From Burhinus oedicnemus (Eukaryota; Chordata; Aves; Charadriiformes; Burhinidae): a stretch of DNA of 64,000 nt. The notes below the pieces were generated by a model. The model saw nothing but the letters and a program-made list of their open reading frames with translations. It was not told the DNA's origin and did not search any database. The DNA is taken from positions 2,723,789 through 2,787,788 of the forward strand of contig VFFE01007638.1 of the NCBI GenBank assembly GCA_008921705.1, read 5' to 3'. The first letter of the stretch is position 1, and each line of letters starts with the position of its first letter. The translations under genes were made by a program, and so were the position numbers. Positions 12,101-24,110 of this stretch are shown here, piece after piece.

Positions 12101-15100
12101 GGTATAATAGCTCGCAGGATTACAAATCACTGAAAGATAAGAAAGATTCACAACATTAATGTATTTAATTAATTGTCAAGATTTTCTGCTTACATCTATA
12201 GCCCTAGCGAGATTACTACCTTCAGTAATCAATCTAACAAAGCATATTTAGACACACTGATCCCTAGCTTGATCTCAAAAAGGCAATGGGAAATTAACTG
12301 CAACTGCCCTGGGATGACTGGACTCAATAGAGATATTCTGGTGTTAAGAGATTTTTTGTCAGCTCCACACTGGTCCTTCACAACGGTGCTCATACCTTGG
12401 TTGAGCAAGATGAAGCCTCTGTTCAAAGCAGGAAAGGTGGCAGTGTCCACCTAGTGCTGGAAACGCCTCATACATACGCAAGGCCACAATTAAGATGCAC
12501 AAATTAGGCAAAAGGAAGTCCTGCAGTTATAAGGGGAAGTGTCCAGATTGTTTGCTCTTCTCAGTTAAGAAGGAAAATACTGGTATAGACACAGATGTGC
12601 TTACCAGACTTTGGTGACTGGAGAGATTTTATTTGCTTATAACTAGTACTACAACTAGCATAAGAAATGAAGTCTGGCAGATATTTTTAAAAGGTTGCTG
12701 TTGGAGATGCAACAGAGTTCTTTGCTTTTACGGTTTTATATTTCAAGGCGTTCCCCTGCTGGAGGCATATCAGCCAATAGATTCACACTGATGCTAATTT
12801 GTTTTTGTTAATTGACTTAAGTGCTTTCTGTCACTTCTGTTGGACACAAACAATATTTAGATACACAAAGGTAATGAGGCAGAAGTGGCGAGACAAGAAA
12901 TATGGAACGGTAACAAAGAGGGAAGATTGTCTCCTGCTTTTTTTTGTAGCATCAGAGATGCACCTTTCATGTCAGGTCCTACTGCTTCCTGTCTGCTCTC
13001 TTGGGATTTATGCACCGCTGGACAGAATACCAGTTTTCCATTGTTACTTGACAGCAGCTCCCCCATACTGCGAGTTTAAAAATTCATGAATCTGTAACGC
13101 AAGAAAGGGACACCTTTTCTCTACTATATAACTCGAGCACTGCACAAAGGTCATGACACAAAAAGCCTCGTGGAATTAGATGGGGTCTTTTTGTTTCATT
13201 TTAAAGCACTGAAGGGATGCCTATATCAAGAAACAATTAAAGCCATTGTTTCCTACAAAGCCAGCAGCCCAACCCACCTAAGAGTCACTGGTGTAAATGA
13301 AGGATCCACTTACAAGCGGTTCAGCTCTCCCCAGGGAGAATTGCCCACGTAGAGGGAATCAGAGCCATATTTATTTGGGGCTTTCTGCCCTTGCACCTAA
13401 GGCTTTCACCTCTCCTTTATTCTTTATCTCCAAAACTCCTTATTACGCTATTTGCCTCCCTGAATGTGTGAATTTGTTCCTAGGTACAAGTTTCAATAAA
13501 CAGCTTTGAACCAACAAGCCTAATTTCTGTTTCTTTTTAAATATTTTCTACTTTTCTTACTTTTTCAACTATGAAGAAGTTAAAGATGTGTGTACCTGTT
13601 CCGCCGCTACCACATGCTTTGACTTTTTATCTTTTTCCAGTATTTTATACTGAAATAAATAAGAGCATGAAGAAGAGATAAGAGGAGGTTTTCTGGGGTA
13701 CTTTCTGTTACTTCATCTTAATCGTCTTTCAGTGAGTAAGAAGGCAGGGAAAAGGGGGTAATTGTAAAATTAGCCAATGAAAGGAGAAACCAAGAAAATT
13801 CAGTTTGGAAAAATCTGACACCAAAAACTGAAAGCAAAACCCAGGTTGCCTGAATTAGGAATTCAGCATGGAAAACCCAGTGATGTGCCTAGCAATTTGG
13901 AAACTGGCTACTCTCCAGCAGTCAGCAGCTCCTCAGACACCAAAATCACTGAACAACCCTATTTTTGGCAGGATACTTAGTTCCCTGAGTGCCAAGATTT
14001 TTTGTTTCAAAATATTTTGCTTTCAACATTTATTTAGATTTTTAAAGAAAGGTTGAAGAGAAGATCAAATGACAAAAATACAGGAAAAAAAAGTCTGCCT
14101 GGGGTTGAGAAAAGTGCTTTAAATTGTCCAAAGTTGGTATGTTCTGTTTCCTCTCCTCATTTTAACCTTTTTTTTTTTAAATACATTCAAAATTAAACCA
14201 AGAAATCCATTATGCCCATACAACAGGCAGGGTCCAAAACATCTAATCCAAACTAGTACCCCTGTCTCAGTAAATGAGAAGAAACACTTGTCTCTGTAAC
14301 ACAGATCAGACAGTGTTAAAATACCTTCAGGAGAATTGTGCTATAAGAATGTTTAATTCTCTCCATTCACTGCATAGGAAATGTGAGGACCTTTCTCTGA
14401 TGCATACAATACATTTAGTCCTTATACATTTGACATTTAGTCAAATGAATCCTACCCCTGGTGCCTTCAAAGCCCTCCAGTGTTCCAGAAATCCCATCCA
14501 CCTCCTGTTAGGCACCTAAGTTATGCAGAGAGGATTTTTCCCTGGAGGCATTAAAAGACACTTGTCTTCCTTAATTGGCTTTGTAAGGATCTTATTTTAG
14601 GCAGACTGGTTAACCAAGCGCCTAAAGTGAAGGTGTGATTTAAGTAGCAGACTGGATCCTCCCCTAGTTACATCTCCAGCAGAATCACAAAGTTGCTAAT
14701 GTAGATGGAAGCTCATTCTGTGAAGTAAAAGAGTGGTTTTAAATTCAAAACTGGCTGGTTTTATATGTTTATTCTACTGGAAAATATACAGAAAAATTTA
14801 CTGATTACCCAGCTGGAGGAATAACAATTATACTAGCAGGTAAGTGAGATTAGAAAAGCAAGCAGATAGATGAATCCAGGGAATATCACGCAAATGCATC
14901 ATCCCTAACAAGCTCGCCAGTGTCTCATGTCAGGTGCAGAAAATCATGAACACCACAGTATATCTTGGAATATACACCGAGCAGGGTGTAGATTAGGTTA
15001 GCACATCTCACAGTAAAGCAATGCATTTTGCAACCGAAGCTCACAGTTTTCATCTCAATCACTACAGAAAATGCCCAGATCCCAGAAGAAGGGGGATCAT

Positions 15101-17061
15101 TCATCCTACTAATTCCCATCTTGCTAAAAACGCCTCTACCCTCTCTGCCCGGCAACAAGCCTGGTTTCAGTCACAAAGAGTACTTACCAAAAAATCCACT
15201 GACAGTGTTTGAAATCTGGGAAACTCAACTGAACCATAAGCAATAATTCCTAGCTCACAAGCTGTGAGTTAAATTATTTAACCAAAAGGAACTGCTGGGG
15301 GTGAAGGAAGGAAGAGAGAGGAAAGAAAAATATAATACTTGTTATGAGCTGGCCCCAAAACTATTGTTTTAATCAAATCCTCCTCCCATTAACTACCAGT
15401 GACTGCTGGCACAGCTTGTCACTGTCCTCCTCTTCAGTTGCACTGCAGTCACAGTTTGTTGTCCCTGTGGAGTGCATCAAGCTCCTGGGACTCAACAAAC
15501 TATGCTATGGTTAGGCTGCTGTATAAAGAGGTTTCAGTAGAGCTGCTGCTGGCCTCGATGGTCACCCTGCTCAGCCGCAACGCTGTCACCCATCAATCGC
15601 AGGAGGCAGATGCCCGAGAGCCTTAGCAAAGCGTGCAGCCTCCTGGGCCACCCCCACTGCTCTGGTCTAGCAGCCAGGCTGCAGGTCTCATCCCAGGATG
15701 TGCAGGGTCTTTATAAAACCTCTGAAGTCCAGAAGGATGCCAAAAAGGAGATATTTTTCCTTCTTTTCCTAGAGATCTCAGGTGCCCCTCCATCCCAGTC
15801 TTCCAGCCCCAGGGCAGCCAGGTAGATCAGTTAGTTTGGGGTGAGCTGCTACCTGCGGCCAAGCCTTGTAGCCCAGTATTTCACACAATAACACCCACTG
15901 CTCCTACTGCTTTTAAAAAAAAAAAACCCACAACTTCCAAGATATTGACAAATACACATGTAAAAAGATGTTCTGCTCGTTGACATGTGCCATCAACTTT
16001 CTCTCACAGCAGAGTGTTTCGGTCCCTTTGGCATCCAACTCCCTGTGTCTTCTGAAGGATGTCACTCTTCTCCCTCAGGCCCCAGGCCACCAGCACATTT
16101 CTGAAGACTGTCAGGGCTGCATAAAAACATTGGCTGGATGATCTTTTTGTGGTTTATTAGAATGCGAATGCACAAACTCAAACTGTTCAGCATGAAGGTA
16201 GACAAGAGCACTCTTTCTCCTTCTAACATATTAAATTCTGTCCTTCTCTGTGCTGTATATAGTTTGTACCAATTTGATAATAGGCCATGCTCTTGTTGCT
16301 CATACATGGGGCAGCAAACCTAAACAGGTTTTGCTGAACCTAAATTTACTAGAAAAATAAGTGTGTAAGAATTTTCTCCTGAGTTGCAAGCCAAGAAAGC
16401 TATGTTCTGAGTGCAGGGATAGTCTGTATTTTACCATTTGGAACAGTGTGTTAGCCAAGTTTCCAGAAAACAATAACAACAATGAAAAGAACAGTACTTC
16501 CATGTTTAGGATAAGAAATGTGAATATTTGTGAGAATAAAAATACATGTAGTCCTTTACAACAGAAATCAGAAGTGTAATACCACCTTCCACATCATGCC
16601 ACATAATGCTGGCCATACTTAGATAACGCTTTGCTATGCTCAAGCGGCTTTTTATCTCTGGATATTTGAGTGGTCTAAAATGCACAGTACTCATCAAGGA
16701 CACTTCGCCAAAAGCTCCTTTTTTTTTGATACATATGGCATGAAAGACCACACCATGAAGACTAACTCAAGCCTGGGAAGCCAGAATACCATTTCTTATG
16801 TTACCCTGCCGCAGAGATTGTCCCAGTGGCTCTAGTGCCCTAAGCAAACAGGAGGAGACAGGACACTGTTAAACATATTATTTCCTTCACCCTGGCTGGT
16901 CCTGCCCTGGGTACACAAGGCCACCTGAAGATTTGGCAGTGTCAGTGACCCCTTCTGCATCTGATATCTCAGAGACTCATTTGCTGCTGGCGGTTCAGCA
17001 AGAGCTTTGCCACCTTCTGCTTTTGGCTGAACCTTGAGTTCCTACAGCCTTTTCTGAAATT
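9107..17061. other. Non-coding sequence, no gene seen
   Basis: A long AT-rich stretch with only chance open frames, none above about 100 codons. Small A tracts occur. The segment at about 14512-14640 carries TAGGCACCTAAGTT and GCGCCTAAAGTG, which may be the edge of another old palindromic reptile repeat, too weak to call. No promoter, RNA gene or conserved exon is recognised. Confidence 0.5.
11021..11037. repeat. A17 homopolymer
   Basis: Seventeen A in a row. It is not preceded by a recognisable retrogene or SINE body, so it is probably a simple homopolymer and not an insertion tail. Confidence 0.85.
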
Positions 17062-17145
17062 CAAAGCGAGTGACTTTCCCAAGGTCACACAGGAAGCGTA
17101 TGGCAGAGAAGAAAGCAGCACTCTTCACACCCTTAACAGCAGATC
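17062..17145 (+). mobile_element. MIR SINE fragment
   Basis: The run GACTTTCCCAAGGTCACACA followed by GGAAGCGTATGGCAGAG closely follows the well-known MIR core (TAACTTGCCCAAGGTCACACAGCTAGTAAGTGGCAGAG). The later CTCTTCACACCCTTAAC fits the MIR stretch around GCTCTTAACCAC. MIR is a tRNA-derived SINE mobilised by L2 in early amniotes, and such fragments survive in bird genomes. The copy is short and diverged. Confidence 0.6.
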
Positions 17146-19080
17146 TCTTAACATTCAGCACTCAGATCTTTTAAGATGAGTTAAAGCCCTGTACTTCAGC
17201 CTCAATGCTGTGTTTGCTCATTAGCTAGCAAACAGGGGAGAGTGGAAGCCCAAGGAGCCTTACATGGACCCAGTGGGAGACATCAAGTAGCTCAGTTGGG
17301 CTGTGTCACTGTAACAGTCCCCTTCTCACTGCGTTTCTTCATGTTGTATAAAATACAGTACATGTGGTAGATAAAAAGAAAGACCATACTTATCATAAAA
17401 GTGCATCTGCGATTGTAAAAAAGCTTAAAATTACAGCATGAAATGAGCAAAGAGTGCTGACAGAAGAAGAAAAATATTTTAAAGTTATAAAAGGCTAAAC
17501 AAATGCTTATTCTTTATTAACACATATTTAATTTCAATGCCTAATAAACACAGATTAAAAAAGTCTATGTAAAATATTCAACACCTTTCCCCTTTGGGGA
17601 ATCTCTCATGAAATGCTTTGCAATTACTGAGTGGAAAAAAACCAAACCCGAGAGAGAGAGAAAAAAGGCAAGAAATATGACAATCTAAAATTAACAGATC
17701 AAGTAGGAAAAATATTACAAAGCCCCTCCAGCCACATAGCACATCCACAGGGTTTCAGGATTTATTACAGACCATAAAGAAGCAAAACAGTTACCAAGGG
17801 TGGGCACAGTGCCTAAATATAGGTGGCTATTGTGGTTTTAAGTACCGTACGATCTCTCACTTTGTCTTCAGCTGCCAGCCCTGGAGGGCATAGTATCCTG
17901 TAGATCCTGGGTCATGTCTACCTACCTACACAGGTGCCTCAGGCACCCCATGGTGCCCCAGATGGCAATAGATGCCTATCTTTAGGTGATTATTTTGTCT
18001 CTCCTCATGAGACCTATATGACATAATCATAGAAAAGTAATAGGATGAGTCCCAGATCTGGACTATTGGGAATTGATTCAGGTACCTAAACTCAGATATG
18101 TCATGCAATTTGAAATCCTGTTGGTTATCTAAGACATGACACGGGAATCCCAGAAGACCTGCAGCTGTCTGGGTAAGCAGGACACCCTTGAAAATCTGAA
18201 AGCATTAGCTACCAAAGTACCTTTTAACCCGGAGAAATGTTGTCAATGCATCTTTTTCCTGTGCAAAATTCTGAAAGGAAAGTGTATCTTCTGCCACGCA
18301 ATCAAATAAAGATGAACGTTCTTCTGTTTATAAGGAAAAGCATAGTAACATTTTTCTTGTACACCTTTGTGGAAGATATGGAAAAGAGAAAACACCACAG
18401 AAAGCAGAATAGTTTGATTTCAAGTGTACCCTTTGGGGAACAATGAAAAGCCAAGTAATAGAATAAGGGAAAATTATTCCCTTTTTTTAAAAAACAAGGT
18501 ATGGGGAAAAGTATGTTCAGAGTCACAGTAAGACAGCCAGCATAAAGTAGCAAAGCAAAGATATTGTCCTTTTAGGAGTGTGAAAAGGAAATTACTTGTC
18601 TATATCTCTAATTTGTATAGTGTCTATCACCACAGCCACTAGGTGTTCTAATTACAGAAATGTAATGATGCAAAAGCTGCTAAGCAAATGTTAAACAAAA
18701 CTAGTGCATATTCCATAAGCCCTAAAGAGCTGTTAGACTTAAGTACTGGAAGATAGAAAGAGGAATGAATTCCTCAGAGGGGAAGAAAATTCTGGGGAGG
18801 AAGAGCCTTGCTCCAAACCTCAGGGTTCAAACTAAGGATGCGATCCTTAATATGAGGCTTAGTGGATCTATGCTGCTATTTATATTACTAATAGCGCCAT
18901 TGAAATCAAAATAGTTTTTCTGAAGACTCTAATTAGTATCTATTATTATCTCTGTTACATTTGGCCTTGAATACCGTCATGAGTGCTTAGGACTGCTCTG
19001 ACGCAGAATGTGCCAAGTTCTGCTTACTCCCATGCCCAGGGGAGAAAAATATGTTGATAAGTGCATTAAATAGCTTTTTT
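17146..19080. other. Non-coding sequence with a weak old-repeat patch
   Basis: Mostly unique AT-rich DNA. Around 17925-18105 there are GGTGCC/GGCACC inverted repeats (17933-17938, 17942-17947, 17952-17957) and CAGGTACCTAAACTCAG, reminiscent of old reptilian palindromic repeats. The match is too poor to name. No gene is seen. Confidence 0.45.
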
Positions 19081-19132
19081 CTTTTTTCTTTCTTTTTTTT
19101 TTCCCCTGTTGCTTCTTTCTCTTGGCTGACAG

Positions 19133-19261
19133 GTACCAAAAGCAAGCACTTCCCAGCCAGGCAACGGAGGAAGCAGTGAAATGGGATTTCTCAAACAACC
19201 AGATGATCCACAGAGCACTCAAAGGCAGGCAGATGTTTTCTACATTAAACTGAGCCTCTAA
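19133..19261 (+). other. Candidate 3'-terminal coding exon, unidentified
   Basis: A pyrimidine tract of about 50 bases (roughly 19075-19125, almost all T and C) ends in GGCTGACAG, an excellent splice acceptor, with AG at 19131-19132. The phase-0 frame after it is open for 42 codons and stops with TAA at 19259-19261. The peptide is hydrophilic and rich in S, Q, D and G. It begins VPKASTSQPGNGG and ends QADVFYIKLSL, a plausible cytoplasmic C-terminal tail. I do not recognise the protein. A 43-codon open frame can occur by chance, and no upstream exon is identified in the window. An AATAAA about 640 bases downstream could end a 3' UTR. Alternatives are a lncRNA exon or coincidence. Confidence 0.2.
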
Positions 19262-22200
19262 GAAAACAATAAGGCAACATTTCTAAATTCTTATGCAAAT
19301 TTCACTCATTCAGCTCTTCCTCTGAGTCTTGGGGACAATGAAAAATAACCTGAAAGATAATTCATATGCTCATCCCAATGTGGTACTCATCAAAAATCCT
19401 TCTTGCTTTCTTCCATAGGAATTGTGCAAGGCTGATTTACACTTAGTCTTCACTAAATCTCTTTAAGCCTGAAGAAGTTAAAAAAGGCATTCAATCTATG
19501 ATACTTTAAAATGGGTAAGGTGGCTTAGCTATTTCTAGATGGGAGCATGTTTGTGTCACATTTACAGAGCTCCAATACTTACTTCTTCCTTCCGGTTGCT
19601 TTGTGACAGCCTTCACAAGGCATTCACGCTACTCCGAGACTGGGATCTGGCTGCTGTACGCAGAGTATCTCTGCTTTGTTTTACCAGGTAAAACCAAGTG
19701 GTTCCAATTGCTTTGATCTCTTCATTTTGAAAATCTGCAACCAGACATACTATGACCAATGGTATTTTGAAGCCTAGGTGTAGTTTACTTCATATTTATA
19801 AGAAAGTATTTAGACATAAAAGGTGAAAGGGGCATATTAAAGTAACAAGCTAGCCTACTTTCATGGTTAGTCTTATCTAAACCACTACTTCCATACAGTT
19901 ACAATAAAAGGCTTTCCTTTACACCAACAGGGATGGTACAGTGTTATCTTTGCATTCTTCTGAATGACTCAGAGCTCTTGAATTTAGCCTCGTCTTATTT
20001 CTCAGATGTCTCTAGTACCTTTGACAGAACATGTTACTCCTTTTGTGTTTGTTTTTTTTTTTTTTCCTTTCCCCAAAGCTTCCAGAACTTGCAAGTGTCA
20101 ATTATTCTCCAGCTTACTGATCTCTATTAAAATATTCCTTTTTTCTTCAAGCTTTTTTGTTTTTCTGGGTTTATTTCTGGGGTTTGTGCGTTTCTTTTGT
20201 GTTGTTTTTTGATGAACACTAAATTTTCTGAAAAGTTAGAGCCACCAGATGCTTCTTCCCTGTTGTGGAAGAGCCACCACGTACAGAACTCAGACACATG
20301 ACTTTCACTGCATGAGAAGCTTCAGGTAGCTCTGAGACAGCCCAGCTGGCTTGGCTTCCCGGGACAAAAACTCATCTTTGTTTCACCCATTAGCACACCC
20401 CTTGCGCTTGGACCAGGCACCCTCATCCATCCCACCAGCTTTTGCAGCAGGGTGACGTGACAGGCAGTATTTCTTTGGGCTCTTTCTCGGAGGCTCTTTC
20501 TGTTAACAGAAACAAGAGATGGAAGCCAAGGAAGGTGCCTGCAAAGGAAATACCATGCTGTGGGAGGACTTCATGCACATGCTTCTCCTGGGACACCATA
20601 TCTCATATTCACATGCCTATTGCAGTGACTAGATACAGAAATAATTTGCCTCATGTCATATTTACATGTGGTCAAGGGAATGCTCCTTGACAGTCTGGCA
20701 CTTCCTTTAAATGAACCAGTTAGGGTTTCTCCTGGCCTGAATGGTCACCGTTCCTACAGGAATCTGCTGTAAGAATCTCCTGTGAGAATACCGATGGATC
20801 TAACAGCAGACCCATTCTGCCTTTCCTCAACAGACACACATACACAGAGGTTTTTTTCCATGCCACCAGTCCCGTTTGGCAAAAACACAGACGAAAAAAA
20901 TGCTGTAAAAATTATACAGGCACAGGCTTTTTTTCTCTATCTAAAAAAATCAATTCCATATCCCCAGCTTAAGATGCTGTCAGATCTGTATCTTAACAAG
21001 GCACCAATTTCAGTTAGTTCTTTTGTTTCCCAAATTACTGTAAATCTAGAACCCATTCATGTCAAAGAAACCCCAGAGTGAACTGTCATTTCCAAACCCC
21101 ATATGCAAAAACTATGTTTTTGGAGGAAAAGAAGGAAACATTTTTGTGGTGGTTCTTTCTTTTCTACCAGGAGAAGAAGAGGCTGTTTGGCATCTTGATA
21201 GAGGTTTGGAATATTACAAGTAATTCCAGCAGAGATTAGTGGGCAAAGTGCAACTGAGGAGGATGTTCAAGGAGTCAAATACACATAATTTATTTCATGG
21301 TTCCATGGTTTACAGAAAGAGAGAATGCAAAGATATAATGTACTGTTTTGCCTACAAAGCTCCAGCATTAATAAGAAATAAAGTATATGGGCTATTTTTC
21401 TGTTAAGGAATCATTTTCCTCCCACTTTTTTTCCCCATTAAACAAGTTATTTTTATCACAGTAATATTCACCAAATGGAAATTCTTACTCTTATGCTGGC
21501 TTGGGCTTGTTTTCCTAACACTGCTTCCAGAGAGAAGCCTGTGGAACTTGTTCAGATTCAGGAGTTTGAAGGGGGACAAAGAGTAGCTTTTAAGAAAGTT
21601 GTGCTTTTCAGCAACCCCATCCAGACAGAAAAACCGATTTAGTTTTTAGAGTAACAAAGGCAGCAGGAAATTAGTTGCCAGCTGGCCTCTTTCCTCTCCC
21701 TGGATTACACAGCTCACTCCAGCCCACAGCTTTTCCTCAGCATTGAAATCGATGTTTCAGTGCATGCCTCACAGTTGAGTGGATGTCTGTTTGCAGCAGA
21801 ACCTGGCATGTCTGTCCTACCTTGATTTTGCTAGAACAGATAAAAACCAGTAGCAAGATGCGGTGTTACAGACTTTTATGGCTACACCACAGTACAAACT
21901 TGACAACATTGTCACTTGTCTTGGTTGTTACTGAAGCTGTCGAAATTACATTAGCACCGGTACTCCAGCTCAGGCTGTAATCCTGTCTTCATTCTGCTGT
22001 GTAGATACAGCCTTGTCCATACTATGATAGGGCTATGAGACATATTTGGATGCTCAGTCCCATGACAGATCTCTTAATGTATATCTATCTGTTAACGGCT
22101 TTTGCTAATAGACAGTTTGAAAACATGCACTGCACTTTGGGGCACTGATTGGCTCATTCTTCGACAGGATATAGCTGAGATATCCAAATTTGTTAATTAA

Positions 22201-22765
22201 TGAATAGGGAGTTTAATATTGCATGAAACTTAATTGCACATCTGGCACCTTATCTAGGTAATGTCCAGTTATACTGCCTCTGTTTTCCAATCTGTCATGG
22301 TGCTCTTCATAGGCAAGATATGAACATAAACAGGGATGCCAGATATTGCCAGCCGTTGCTACCTTGGAAAGTCCTGAATTTTATGTAACTAATGAAGAAG
22401 GAGCAGAAATCAGGCCCTACTATCTAGTATATAAACACAGAACAAGGGGTTAGGTGATGAGCTCAGATGTACAAAACTGTATCTGAGACAATTATTAATT
22501 TACCCTGTGTTGATTGTACAGGTCTGATGTCTTGAATCCTAGTTCTGACATGCATCCTCAGGTACACACTGCTTAAACTTCAAGAGACTGTTTTCTTCCT
22601 GAGCAAAATGATGAATCCCACCTAAGTGTTACAACTAAAAGTACTTTAATGTGAGCCAGTGAAGTCTGGAAGATTACATGCTCCTGGTGGAAAACCCACA
22701 TCTCCTGACTCCAGATTCCTTTTTCTGAATTTTTATGTGTGAATAGTCAGTCTTTTGGGGTTATT
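19262..22765. other. Non-coding sequence, no gene seen
   Basis: AT-rich sequence with T homopolymers (T14 at 20052-20065). Short open frames at 19933-20212 are T-rich and give low-complexity Phe/Ser peptides, typical of non-coding DNA. If the exon at 19133 is real, 19262-19925 would be its 3' UTR. Confidence 0.5.
19903..19908 (+). terminator. AATAAA, possible polyadenylation signal
   Basis: This is a canonical hexamer followed by a T-rich stretch. It matters only if the candidate terminal exon at 19133 is real. AATAAA is frequent by chance in AT-rich DNA. Confidence 0.15.
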
Positions 22766-22777
22766 CACACACACACA
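22766..22777. repeat. (CA)6 microsatellite
   Basis: Six CA units. A short simple repeat. Confidence 0.85.
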
Positions 22778-23083
22778 AAAATCTTGTATGTAAATTTGTT
22801 TAGCAATTATTGAAAGTTGACTTGATTTGCAATGTGTGTTGAGAATTCAAAAGCAAACAATTCTGAGTTTTTTGTGGGGCAGAGAAATGTCTTGATTAAT
22901 AATTCATTCAGCATCACAGGAAAGGTCAGAGAGGTAAAAGTCCATCTGGCCACTGTATGTAATTCACTGAGTGTGATTCTATCAAGACTAAGCATGGTGA
23001 TGAAAAGGCAAGCAGAAGACCATCCAGTAAATATATTTAAACCACCTCTTCCCAGATTTACTGACATATTTTATTCAATTAAA

Positions 23084-23122
23084 GTGAATTTCAAAGGTAA
23101 ATTTCAAATGTAAATTTCAATA
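23084..23122. repeat. 13-bp unit, three tandem copies
   Basis: Three successive units of the form GTAAATTTCAAAT begin at 23084, 23097 and 23110 with one or a few differences each. The array is AT-rich and small, probably from slippage. Confidence 0.75.
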
Positions 23123-23969
23123 ATGCTCCAGTTCCTAAGTGCTATGAACTGCTGCTAAAGATGCACTAGAAGAGTTATTAAAATCACTGAAAAATAGTCC
23201 ATGTAAGATTTCATCTGGAAATAGGCCTGCCATGATTTATGTTTGTTCAGGTAAGGTTAAACTCCCATCAGTGTTTGGTGTAGCAGTTGTATCCTGTGTA
23301 CCACTTGGTGCTTCTTAATTCCACCACGAGTTATTGCCATTAGCCTCATACAGAGCCCAGAGAAACTACCAGCTAGAGATTTAGCTAGCCATGCCAGTCA
23401 GGCTGCAAAACTCTACTTGTGAGCAAGACCTTGAATCACATAAGTTGGCTCATTGAAGCTAATAAACCATTCATATGAGAGACCGTTTGCAGGCATATGC
23501 CTCCCCTTTTTTCCTGTTTTCCCACTACAGCTTTCAATTCATAGCAGACTGCCTTAAGGAGAGGGTATCAAAGCTGTTCTCCACGTCTGTGTTGGGTAGG
23601 ACAAGAAGTAAGAGGTGCAAACCCCACTGCAACTCCAGCTGAGCATCAAGACGAAAAGTGTAGACAGTGAGGATAACAGAGCATTGGAATGAGACCGTCA
23701 AACCCGCCTAGGTAGGTGGGGGAATCCCCACCATGGGAACATTGTAAGAACAGGTTGTGCAAAATTCAGTCAGCATGTCAGCAGAGCAATAACTAATCCC
23801 ATAACTTATCCCGCTTCAAGGCAGGAGGATGTGTAGGGACTTTACAGGCTGCCTCAGTGGTATTTATTTTCCTGTGATCGTAGGAACTAATCTGTAGCTG
23901 ACATCATCAGATTCTTCTTGCGTACAGAAGTCCAGCAACACATATAAAACACATCCTACTGGTTAGAGG

Positions 23970-24110
23970 TATTATTATTATTGAGCCGTTGCCTTTCATC
24001 CGTTAATTACCAAAGCCAGGTCAACTGTGGAGCATTAATAATTCTTACAGGTAGTAAATGCCATGGCTACAGTTGCCATGGCTTCAAAAGGAAAGAAGTC
24101 TAAAGGGAAT
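23970..24110. promoter_or_regulatory. Candidate conserved non-coding element
   Basis: The segment carries CCGTTAATTACC (homeodomain core TAATTA), GCATTAATAATTC, and two identical GCCATGGC palindromes at 24060-24067 and 24075-24082. The second sits in GTTGCCATGGCTTC, which matches one and a half sites of the RFX X-box (GTTGCCATGGCAAC type). The dense mix of developmental-type motifs in otherwise plain sequence suggests an enhancer. Conservation could not be tested, so this is inference. Confidence 0.3.

Noticed and set aside
14512..14640. TAGGCACCTAAGTT ... GCGCCTAAAGTG, possible old palindromic repeat
   Set aside because: Short core similarity only; the same is true of 3105-3390 and 17925-18105. 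They need a repeat library to decide.
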